Part shown: in pieces, positions 1 through 5,180 of the stretch
Layout: every line of letters begins with the position of its first letter
Numbering within the stretch: position 1 is the first letter of the stretch
Source: Pirellulaceae bacterium
Lineage (GTDB): Bacteria > Planctomycetota > Planctomycetia > Pirellulales > Pirellulaceae
NCBI GenBank assembly: GCA_020846515.1
Contig: JADLDX010000690.1
Coordinates: 1-5,180 of the forward strand
Length of the DNA: 5,180 nucleotides
Direction: 5' to 3'
Position numbers and translations under genes: made by a program
Notes under the pieces: generated by a model
Databases searched by the model: none
What the model saw: only the letters and a program-made list of their open reading frames with translations
What the model was told of the DNA's origin: nothing

Positions 1-3000
1 CTTCGCGTTCTTTGGCCAGACGCTCACGCTCAGGAGCAATCTCTTGCTCGCGAGCCTTCGTAGCCGCTTCGGTTTCGGCTAGCTCGGTCGTGCGTTTGGT
101 TTCCAGCTTTTGATGTTCGGCTTTCCACCAGGCTTCGCGTTCGGCCAACTGTTTCTCCATCGTCTGATGGTCCAGGTCTATCTGGCCAGCGGTTGCCAAG
201 ACATTTTGCACTTCTTTGTCCGAGGCCGGGCGACTGAGCACGCGCAGGTAAATTTCTTGCACTAACTGCTCGTCGGTCATTTGATCGCGAGCCAATCCGG
301 GCAACGCGCACTGTGGATCGCTGATGGCAATGCCCACAGTCGGACCGCTAACCAGCGCCATAACAGGCCCCAGCTGCAAGTCTTGCGAGCGTTCGCATTC
401 ACAGGCACTCTCACGCACCGGCCGACCAAGATTGTTCAAGAAACCATCGGGCAAGGCCACGGCCACATCGGACAAGGCAGCCGCGCGTGTGCCAGGCGCC
501 ACGCCGGGGATGTTCGAGACCGAACCGGTCACTCGATAAACGGCATCGTAAAGCACTTCAGCCGGCAATCGGCGGGCTTTGGCATGTGAATAGTTCAGCG
601 TGTCGTCTTCGTTCCATTCATTGGAACCGACGGAGAGTTGATAAGTGCGCGAGTTGCAGATCAGACGCAGCACATGCTCCACGTTAAAGTTGCTCTTAAC
701 GAACTCCTCAGTCAAATGATCCAGCAGCTCTGGGTTTGTCGGCGGATTGCCAGCGCGAATATCATCCAGCGGCTCCATCAAACCAGTGCCGGTCAGATAA
801 CCCCAGAGTCGATTGACAAAGCTACGCGCGAAGTATGGGTTCTTGGGCGATGTGATCCAGTCGGCTAGTAGTTGACGACGCGAGGCGTTTTCAGCTGCCG
901 CGAATTCAACCGGGAACGGAAAGTTTGGTTTGACCGTCTTGCCCGTGCGTTCGTGCTTGATTTCGCCATCAGCTTTATCGAAGATCTCTTCAAACAGCGG
1001 TTGCGCACCTTCGACAGCGCTGCCACCGATGTTGCGATCCCCGCTGGCTGGATCGCGCTTTAGTCCAACCTGGGCAAAGTAGCTGCTCAGTTCGTTGTAC
1101 TGATCTTGTGTCCAACGTTCGAACGGATGATCGTGACACTTGTTGCAGTTAAAGCGAATGGCCAAGAACAAGTGCGTGGTGTTCTCCATCATCAACGTGG
1201 GATCACGCAAAATCTTGAAGTACGAAGCGGGCGGGTTATCTTTGTTGGAGCCCGACGCGGTCAAAATGGACCGGGCGAATTGGTCGTAAGGCACATTGTC
1301 GTCGACTTGTTTGCGGATCCACTGACGGAACGCATCGGCGCCTTCTTTACCCAGGAACTTGCTGTTGACTTGCAGCAAGTCGGCCCACTTGTTCGACCAA
1401 TGCTCAACAAAGTCTGCATTACCGATCAACTGATCAATGACTTCGGCCCGCTTAACGCGTGACTGGCGAGCGTCCGCCAGGAAAGCTCGAACCGCCGTGG
1501 GCGTCGGAGGTAAACCGGTCAAGTCCAGCGTAACGCGGCGCAGAAACTCAGCGTCGTTCGCCAGGTCCGACGGTGCGATCTTCATGCGTTGCCACTTCTG
1601 CGCCACTAGTGCATCGATCGTGTTGTAACGCTCAGGCTCCTGCCATTGGAATTTATCGCGGTTGCCCATGATCGTTAGCGTGGCTGCTGCGTAAGCGCCT
1701 TCGAAGCGGGCCAGGATCGGCGCTTCACCGCGGCGGAGCGCTTCGACTAAGCCGTTGGGTCCTGCTTTGGCGACTTCGTTATTCCCACTTTCAATAAAGG
1801 ACTCGCGCGTCACGTCGCGCTGCGAGCCGTCTGCGTAGTACGCCGTAATGCGGAATTGTTGCCACGCACCTTCCAGTTCAATAACCGGTTTGGCTGGTTG
1901 TATTTCAATTCGGCTGACTCGCGGCGATTCAATATTCAACTTGGATCCGCCTGCGATCCATTGACGCAATGTGTGATAATAGACACTGCCAGGCGTCAGC
2001 AGCACGCCACCTTCGTGAGGTACCAGCCCGGTCGGCTTGAGCAACATCAAACTGGCGTCGGGTGCGGCGGCGTTTAATCGTCGAGATGCCAGGTCATCGC
2101 CTAGAGCGCGGATGTCTTCAATCGGGTCGTAGCCACGCAGCGATAACTTAAAGCCATTCTTGCCTTTTTGAGCGCCGTGACAGGTACCTTGATTGCAACC
2201 CAGACGCGACATGACGGGATTAACATCATGAATAAAGTCGATCGGCTTGGGTGTAGCCAGCGCCGAGGCGTCGGCGGTCAGAGTGGCCGTTAGTCCACCG
2301 AACTGCACGGCAATCTCAGCCTTGGCTGCCGACTTGGGACGCACGTAGCCACTGGGCGAAACGGCCAAAGCTTTACCATCGGTTTGGTAGCTTGCCAAGC
2401 GAGTCACGTCAACTCGTTTGCCATCGTCATAGACGGCAGTCACGAGCACTTGTGCTGCATCGCGATCACTGGTCAATGTAATGCTGGCCGGTTCGGCTTC
2501 CAGTTTGATCAGCTTGGATTTAGGCAAGCGATCCTTTTCGGCTTGTGGGTCAGTGACCGGCTTGGTGGCCAGACCGTGCGTGTCGCTGGCGGCCAGGCCA
2601 TCGGCGACTGCTTGTTGAGTCGGATCGACTGGTGGAGCGGGCGCGAACGTGGCTTCGATCGCACCACTGGTGGCGTTCACAATGCGGACGCGTCCATCGC
2701 TACTACCGGCGGCCAGCAGTGGAGCCGAGGGATGAAACGCAATCGTGTAGATACTGGTTTGTGGAATATCCAGCGAAGCGAGTTGGGTAATGTCTTTGGA
2801 CAGATAGTCATCGATCAATTTGCGTTCGTCCGCGTTGCGTTCGCCGCTGGTCTTGGCCATGACAGCCTTGACATTATCGGGCAGGGTTGCGTCGAAGTTG
2901 TATTTGTAAACGCGTAGACTGCTGCTGCCATCGAGCGTACTGACAGCGCCCAGCAGCGATCCATCGACACTGGTAGCGACGGAGAAAATACGCCCTGGTT

Positions 3001-4180
3001 GCATAGGGAATTGGCGAATCAAATTCGAATCGTCGCCGATACGGCGATCGGTGACGCGAAACACGCGATAGACCTTGGGGACACCATCGGAACCACCGAC
3101 CACAATTTCATTGCGCGATGGATGTCGAGCCAGCGCATTGATACCGCCACGCAGTGCGCCGGGGGTAATCGAAGTGATGTTATCGACGAAACGTTCCGTG
3201 GCCACTTCGACCAGTTTGACCGTCATGTCGCGACCGCCGGAGATCAGGTGGGATCCATCGGGCGTGAAGACACAAGCTCGCACCCAATCTTCGTGAGCGC
3301 CAGAGAATAGTTTTTGCTCGCCAGTTTCCGCATCGATTGCGCGAACCGTGTTATCGCTGCAGCCAAAGGCAACCAATTTGCCATCGGGTGAAAATGCACC
3401 ACCATAAATGGTGTCGTAGGTGACTTGGTGGCTCAGCAGTAGCTTGGCATTCTCGACGTCCCAGACTTGCACCTCACCCATTCGGCCAGGCGATCCACCG
3501 GTAACGGCCAGTCTCGCAGAATCGTGCGAGAAGGCTACCGATTCAATGCGTTCAGACAGACCGATCAATCGCTTGCTCAGTTGCCAATTCGACGCGGCAA
3601 CCAACAGCACTTCGTGAAAGCCGCTGATGGCCAGCCACTTGCCATTAGGCGAAAAAGCGACCGACGTGATGACAGGTGGTTGGTCATAGCGTGGTGGGCG
3701 TTCCGGACTATACAGCGGCTGACCATTGGCGGGGCGATCATCCGTAGCGCCTTGACTGATCCATTTGCGGATCAGTTCAATCTCGGCGGCGACCAGTGGT
3801 TCGCCCTTCTTAGGCATTTCGGCTTTGCCATTGTGAACGGTGATTAGTTCGACCAGATAGCTTTCGTCAGGCTTGCCCGGCACGATGGCCGGCGAGCCGC
3901 TTTCACCACCCGCGAGTAGTCGGGTAAAGCTGGTCATTTCATAGCGCCCTTGGGGCTTGGCCGGTTGGTGGCACCCTTGGCACTTATCGCGCAGTAGCGG
4001 CGCAATGTCGCGAGCGTAACTGAGTTTCGCAGGTTCTTCACCCCAAGCGGACGACATGCCTCCGAGCCAAGAAACCATCATCGCCCATACCATCAACTGA
4101 AGCGTTGACGATCTGTTCAGAGCTGACGACGTGCGTGCTGACAAATTGCGAGTACAGCGAGAAAGCTTGCTATCGTTCAT
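1..4180 (-). CDS. Giant exported multi-haem-motif protein: PSCyt1 - WD40 propeller - Ig-like - PSCyt2 (DUF1549) - PSD1 (DUF1553), 3' end outside window
   Basis: This frame is open for 1393 codons from ATG at 4178-4180 to the window edge, with no stop. A basic N-terminus and hydrophobic stretch (about 27-47, ending SSAWG) look like a Sec signal peptide, so it probably acts in the periplasm or cell envelope. Domains seen: cytochrome-type with C67-x2-C70-H71 and a possible Met ligand M122 in EMPKKGEP; seven WD40-like blades, 171-505; Ig-like (Big2-type) about 557-640; C662-x4-C667-H668 in a GKNGFKLSLRGYDP context; second Ig-like about 754-838; PSCyt2 about 853-1047 with C1012-x2-C1015-H1016 in CHDHPFERW; PSD1 about 1100-1330 with RESACECER; then a charged helical tail. 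This family is abundant in planctomycetes and its exact biochemistry is unsettled; redox or polysaccharide-related surface roles have been proposed. I chose the M1 start because M30 would remove the basic n-region. No clear Shine-Dalgarno precedes it. Related genes often sit next to DUF1501 genes, but the downstream neighbour is not in view. Confidence 0.95.
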   Translation of the reverse strand, partial: MNDSKLSRCTRNLSARTSSALNRSSTLQLMVWAMMVSWLGGMSSAWGEEPAKLSYARDIAPLLRDKCQGCHQPAKPQGRYEMTSFTRLLAGGESGSPAIVPGKPDESYLVELITVHNGKAEMPKKGEPLVAAEIELIRKWISQGATDDRPANGQPLYSPERPPRYDQPPVITSVAFSPNGKWLAISGFHEVLLVAASNWQLSKRLIGLSERIESVAFSHDSARLAVTGGSPGRMGEVQVWDVENAKLLLSHQVTYDTIYGGAFSPDGKLVAFGCSDNTVRAIDAETGEQKLFSGAHEDWVRACVFTPDGSHLISGGRDMTVKLVEVATERFVDNITSITPGALRGGINALARHPSRNEIVVGGSDGVPKVYRVFRVTDRRIGDDSNLIRQFPMQPGRIFSVATSVDGSLLGAVSTLDGSSSLRVYKYNFDATLPDNVKAVMAKTSGERNADERKLIDDYLSKDITQLASLDIPQTSIYTIAFHPSAPLLAAGSSDGRVRIVNATSGAIEATFAPAPPVDPTQQAVADGLAASDTHGLATKPVTDPQAEKDRLPKSKLIKLEAEPASITLTSDRDAAQVLVTAVYDDGKRVDVTRLASYQTDGKALAVSPSGYVRPKSAAKAEIAVQFGGLTATLTADASALATPKPIDFIHDVNPVMSRLGCNQGTCHGAQKGKNGFKLSLRGYDPIEDIRALGDDLASRRLNAAAPDASLMLLKPTGLVPHEGGVLLTPGSVYYHTLRQWIAGGSKLNIESPRVSRIEIQPAKPVIELEGAWQQFRITAYYADGSQRDVTRESFIESGNNEVAKAGPNGLVEALRRGEAPILARFEGAYAAATLTIMGNRDKFQWQEPERYNTIDALVAQKWQRMKIAPSDLANDAEFLRRVTLDLTGLPPTPTAVRAFLADARQSRVKRAEVIDQLIGNADFVEHWSNKWADLLQVNSKFLGKEGADAFRQWIRKQVDDNVPYDQFARSILTASGSNKDNPPASYFKILRDPTLMMENTTHLFLAIRFNCNKCHDHPFERWTQDQYNELSSYFAQVGLKRDPASGDRNIGGSAVEGAQPLFEEIFDKADGEIKHERTGKTVKPNFPFPVEFAAAENASRRQLLADWITSPKNPYFARSFVNRLWGYLTGTGLMEPLDDIRAGNPPTNPELLDHLTEEFVKSNFNVEHVLRLICNSRTYQLSVGSNEWNEDDTLNYSHAKARRLPAEVLYDAVYRVTGSVSNIPGVAPGTRAAALSDVAVALPDGFLNNLGRPVRESACECERSQDLQLGPVMALVSGPTVGIAISDPQCALPGLARDQMTDEQLVQEIYLRVLSRPASDKEVQNVLATAGQIDLDHQTMEKQLAEREAWWKAEHQKLETKRTTELAETEAATKAREQEIAPERERLAKERE
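1133..1147 (-). other. Haem-type motif 3 within PSCyt2 (CNKCH, residues 1012-1016)
   Basis: The CXXCH sits in RFNCNKCHDHPFERWTQDQY, the signature of the PSCyt2 (DUF1549) domain, whose beginning is marked by DAEFLRRVTLDLTGLPPTP near residue 877. The histidines of CHDHPF and the downstream aromatic residues are typical of the family. Whether haem is bound covalently here is not settled by sequence. Confidence 0.8.
2177..2197 (-). other. Variant haem-type motif 2 (CNQGTCH, residues 662-668)
   Basis: Cys662 and Cys667-His668 are separated by four residues instead of two. The flanks IDFIHDVNPVMSRLG and GKNGFKLSLRGYDP repeat the layout of the first cytochrome domain (DIAPLL...C..CH), so this is likely a second, divergent PSCyt1-like unit lying between the two Ig-like domains. 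CX4CH is a known haem-c spacing in cytochrome c3-type proteins, but haem attachment here is inference; the cysteines might instead form a disulfide. Confidence 0.65.
2666..3670 (-). other. Seven-bladed WD40 propeller region (residues 171-505)
   Basis: Seven repeated segments of the form hydrophobic-x-V/A-F-S/T/H-P-D-G-x-x-L-hydrophobic-A-x-G-x-x-D begin near residues 171, 212, 258, 299, 347, 398 and 478. Clear examples are GGAFSPDGKLVAFGCSDNTV, ACVFTPDGSHLISGGRDMTV and TIAFHPSAPLLAAGSSDGRV. Blade 2 ends in VQVWDVE, the classical W-D. Seven is the usual number for a closed propeller, so this is probably one complete domain, acting as a protein- or ligand-binding platform. A helical insert of about 45 residues separates blades 6 and 7. 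Confidence 0.85.
3968..3982 (-). other. Haem-c attachment motif 1 (CQGCH, residues 67-71)
   Basis: A canonical CXXCH lies 20 residues after the predicted signal cleavage site, in the setting SYARDIAPLLRDKCQGCHQP. This is the hallmark of the planctomycete cytochrome C domain (PSCyt1). The following EMPKKGEP around M122 is the usual position of the distal methionine in this domain. Haem binding is inferred from family knowledge. Confidence 0.85.
4040..4102 (-). other. Predicted signal peptide hydrophobic core of the giant protein
   Basis: Residues 27-47 form a hydrophobic run rich in M, W, L and V, after a 26-residue segment carrying four arginines and one lysine and no acidic residue except D3. 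The segment ends SSAWG before EEPAK, so signal peptidase I cleavage near residue 47 is plausible. The n-region is longer than usual, which leaves room for a slightly different start or for an uncleaved anchor. Export fits the c-type haem motifs, since haem c is attached outside the cytoplasm. Confidence 0.7.
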
Positions 4181-4336
4181 GAGCGCTCGTATCGGAAAAC
4201 GTAGAGACCAATTGTGTGATCGGAAGTCTAGCAACAGGGCAAACTGGGCGATGGGTCGCCTAAGGCGGGATTTAAGGCGTGCTGATTTGCCACTGACACG
4301 CAGTTACTAGGATAGCCTGAACCGGGGGTAAATAGC
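4181..4336. other. Upstream leader of the giant gene; no gene seen
   Basis: No coding frame or tRNA-like fold is supported here. On the strand of the giant gene there is no purine-rich ribosome binding site immediately before the ATG and no convincing -35/-10 pair; planctomycete genes often lack both. A small hairpin (GGCGA 4247-4251, loop 4252-4255, TCGCC 4256-4260) and a 7-base direct repeat TAAGGCG (4261-4267 and 4273-4279) are the only local structures. The promoter of the giant gene should lie in this stretch. Confidence 0.6.
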
Positions 4337-4373
4337 AACTAACCCTCCCAAGCGCCGCGCCGGAACTAACCCT

Positions 4374-4391
4374 CCCTTTGGGCCCTTTGGG
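4374..4391. repeat. Perfect 9-bp tandem repeat CCCTTTGGG x2
   Basis: CCCTTTGGG occurs twice head to tail (4374-4382 and 4383-4391) inside the left hairpin of the inverted-repeat element. The surrounding CCCTCCC and GGGAGGG arms pair around it, so the duplication lengthens the hairpin loop. It could have arisen by slippage in an originally shorter palindrome. Confidence 0.75.
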
Positions 4392-4396
4392 AGGGT

Positions 4397-4431
4397 CGAA
4401 AAAACAGGCGCTACTGCAGCCTGTTTTTTCG
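4397..4431 (-). terminator. Bidirectional intrinsic terminator with 13-bp stem
   Basis: CGAAAAAACAGGC (4397-4409) and GCCTGTTTTTTCG (4419-4431) are perfect reverse complements around a 9-base loop. The stem has a GC-rich upper part and ends in a run of six T on either strand, so it can stop transcripts from both sides. It lies about 180 bases beyond the stop codon of the receiver-like gene, reading in that gene's direction, and separates it from the giant gene's promoter region. Confidence 0.85.
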
Positions 4432-4532
4432 GGGAGGGTGCATGCGCCGCAGAAATGAGCTCGCCGCGAAGTACTTCATGCTTTGGTTAGCACGGCCGGC
4501 CCTCCCCGCCCACGCTGCCGCGGGTCGACCCT

Positions 4533-4592
4533 CCCGCTGCTACGCGCAGCAAGAGGGTTAGTTCCCGCTGCTACGCAGCAGGAGGGTTAGTT
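4533..4592. repeat. Two tandem hairpin units of 31 and 29 bp
   Basis: The units at 4533-4563 and 4564-4592 both read CCCGCTGCTACG, then a GCAGC arm, then GAGGGTTAGTT; they differ by a 2-base indel and one substitution. GCTGC and GCAGC form the stem in each and CCC pairs with GGG outside it. They form the right half of the larger inverted-repeat element and lie directly downstream of the receiver-like gene, so its transcript would carry them as 3' hairpins. Confidence 0.8.
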
Positions 4593-4615
4593 CACTGCGG
4601 CGCAGCAGCAGAACT
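4589..4615 (-). other. Imperfect hairpin overlapping the stop codon of the receiver-like gene
   Basis: AGTTC (4589-4593) pairs with GAACT (4611-4615), and CTGC (4595-4598) with GCAG (4605-4608), leaving a small bulge and a 6-base loop. The outer arm includes two bases of the TAG stop at 4614-4616 and shares bases with the last GAGGGTTAGTT core. It could protect the mRNA 3' end, or be a decayed further unit of the repeat. There is no U-tract, so it is not a terminator in itself. Confidence 0.5.
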
Positions 4616-4982
4616 ACTGATCCAGCAACTTGGGCAGCATATGCGCAACCTGGCCTTTGGCTAGGACGGGAGAGAAGCCGGCGGAGGCGGCGGCGGCGAA
4701 GTGTTCGACTTGGACGTGAGGTCCGAATGCAATGCGCTGGGCCGTTGGGAATCGCTCGGCCAACTTCTGTCCGGTTAACGCAACCTGTTCGACGCTCAGG
4801 GGTGTTAAATCCACGATACAGGCGCGGCAAGCGGCGATGGTTTCAGGGGCTATTTCGGCGTCGATGTTGCCGACGATGATGAATTGGCAGCCTGCAGAGA
4901 GCGCGGCTGACTTTACGGCTGGCGCAAAGAAGATGTCCTTGCTAAAGAAAAGCACGCAGGGGGTTGGGGCTGAATCGGTCAT
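4614..4982 (-). CDS. Small receiver-like (CheY-fold) protein, degenerate phosphorylation site
   Basis: This 122-residue protein starts at ATG 4980-4982 and stops with TAG at 4614-4616. Alternating beta and alpha segments match a receiver domain of normal length: VLFFS (10-14), helix 19-30, FIIVG (34-38), ACIVDL (54-59), helix 63-78, RIAFG (83-87), helix 93-101, PVLAKG (105-110), final helix to 122. D58 sits where the phospho-accepting aspartate would be and K109 near the conserved lysine. The acidic pair after strand 1 is reduced to SKD (D16), and the switch Thr/Ser is replaced by Gly87 in AFGPHV. It therefore probably acts, if at all, as a phosphorylation-independent pseudo-receiver or protein-binding module. 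No signal peptide or membrane segment is seen, so it is likely cytoplasmic. The start was chosen because a GGAAG lies 10 bases upstream and the receiver fold begins immediately after. The fold is inferred from pattern only. Confidence 0.75.
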   Translation of the reverse strand: MTDSAPTPCVLFFSKDIFFAPAVKSAALSAGCQFIIVGNIDAEIAPETIAACRACIVDLTPLSVEQVALTGQKLAERFPTAQRIAFGPHVQVEHFAAAASAGFSPVLAKGQVAHMLPKLLDQ

Positions 4983-5180
4983 GAAATATGGACTTCCAGT
5001 TAATGAAACACAGGGAGTATTAAACGGTATTGCGATGAAGTAGATGCTAGAACAGCGGCAGGTCAATTGTCGCGGCTGATTGAGAAGGGTAAACTGCTGG
5101 CTCGGCATCGTGCCGGTTGATTGTTGGAAGTTTTTGCAGGTATGCGGTTGATAGGGGGAGCTGAGCAATTCAGTTGTCCA
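4983..5180. other. Upstream region of the receiver-like gene; no further gene seen
   Basis: The reading frame of the receiver-like gene stays open leftward on the minus strand to 5168, but the added residues are low in structure and rich in S, P, Q and T. No RNA gene or strong repeat is seen. A minus-strand TTGACC (5061-5066) resembles a -35 box, but no good -10 lies at the right distance, so a promoter is likely here but not placed. Confidence 0.5.
4993..4997 (-). promoter_or_regulatory. Ribosome binding site supporting the 4982 start
   Basis: On the minus strand GGAAG precedes the ATG at 4982 by 10 bases. It supports the short form of the receiver-like protein over a start at 5168, which would add 62 residues with no recognisable fold. 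Confidence 0.5.

Larger units (their letters stand above)
4337..4592. repeat. Nested inverted-repeat element with AACTAACCCTCCC cores (REP/BIME- or MITE-like)
   Basis: The core AACTAACCCTCCC occurs at 4337-4349 and 4364-4376. Its reverse form GAGGGTTAGTT occurs at 4553-4563 and 4582-4592. Between these lie further mirrored pairs: GGGAGGGTCGA at 4389-4399 against TCGACCCTCCC at 4525-4535, and GGGGAGGG at 4431-4438 against CCCTCCCC at 4500-4507. Each half therefore reads core + variable stem, core + hairpin + GGGAGGGTCGA, and the halves are reverse complements in plan although their hairpin interiors differ. Such conserved cores with divergent stems are typical of palindromic intergenic repeats. 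No clear target-site duplication and no transposase are visible. Several other perfect palindromes (GCATGC 4440-4445, GAAGTACTTC 4468-4477, GGCCGGCC 4494-4501, GGGTCGACCC 4522-4531) lie in the central part. Confidence 0.8.

Noticed and set aside
30..311. Minus-strand 93-codon frame near the left edge
   Set aside because: It is out of frame with the giant gene, which is continuous through this stretch, and its product is arginine/serine-rich and unlike any known domain.
281..1628. Several forward open frames (281-589, 638-868, 872-1063, 1106-1462, 1437-1628)
   Set aside because: They are shadows opposite the PSCyt2 and PSD1 domains, overlap each other in different frames, and have no ribosome binding sites or family features.
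2384..2917. Forward-strand open frame of 177 codons, the longest plus-strand frame
   Set aside because: It lies fully antisense to the giant gene, whose translation here gives clear WD40 and Ig-like sequence. The forward product shows no recognisable motif.
2999..3847. Forward open frames at 2999-3310, 3420-3617 and 3467-3847
   Set aside because: They lie opposite the WD40 blades; the minus strand carries the recognisable protein.
4337..4592. CRISPR array
   Set aside because: The repeats are inverted as well as direct, with short uneven spacing and shared stem sequence, and there are no unique spacers or cas genes.
4331..4600. Target-site duplication flanking the inverted-repeat element
   Set aside because: The bases just outside the outer cores (AATAGC on the left, CACTGC on the right) do not match, so transposition is not shown by this copy.
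4558..5043. Minus frame 4558-4830 and plus frame 4732-5043
   Set aside because: Both overlap the receiver-like gene in other frames; the first runs into the hairpin repeats and gives an arginine- and leucine-rich product.
5050..5066. Sigma70-type promoter using TTGACC on the minus strand
   Set aside because: No -10 hexamer close to TATAAT lies at 16-18 bases; the match is too weak to call.
4983..5168. N-terminal extension of the receiver-like protein to an ATG at 5168
   Set aside because: The added 62 residues show no fold, the receiver pattern begins right after the 4982 start, and a ribosome binding site precedes that start.

Overview
The window looks like a chromosomal segment from a planctomycete, probably of the Pirellula/Rhodopirellula group. 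The main evidence is a giant exported protein that joins cytochrome-c-like motifs, a WD40 propeller, Ig-like domains and the paired PSCyt2 (DUF1549) and PSD1 (DUF1553) domains, a combination typical of that phylum. The assignment rests on recognised motifs, not on a database search.

Positions 1-4180, minus strand, hold one uninterrupted reading frame of at least 1393 codons. It starts at 4180 and runs off the left edge without a stop. I translated it codon by codon and found no frameshift or internal stop. Order of parts: signal peptide, CXXCH cytochrome domain, seven-bladed WD40 propeller, Ig-like domain, CX4CH motif, second Ig-like domain, PSCyt2 with a CXXCH, PSD1, and the beginning of a charged helical tail. 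The many forward-strand open frames across this stretch are antisense shadows.

Positions 4181-4613 are non-coding. The first ~155 bases are the leader of the giant gene and show only a small hairpin. From 4337 to 4592 lies a striking nested inverted-repeat element built from AACTAACCCTCCC / GAGGGTTAGTT cores. In its left half, at 4397-4431, sits a textbook two-way intrinsic terminator with a 13-bp perfect stem. The element resembles a REP/BIME-type or MITE-like palindromic repeat, and no transposase is present in the window.

Positions 4614-4982, minus strand, encode a 122-residue protein that I read as a degenerate response-regulator receiver (CheY-like fold without the full phosphorylation site). 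Its upstream region, 4983-5180, has a plausible ribosome binding site and no other supportable gene.

The two genes point the same way, but more than 430 bases and a terminator separate them, so they are probably separate transcription units. Nothing ties their functions together. The most interesting items are the domain layout and three haem-type motifs of the giant protein, the symmetrical repeat element carrying a terminator, and the receiver-like protein.
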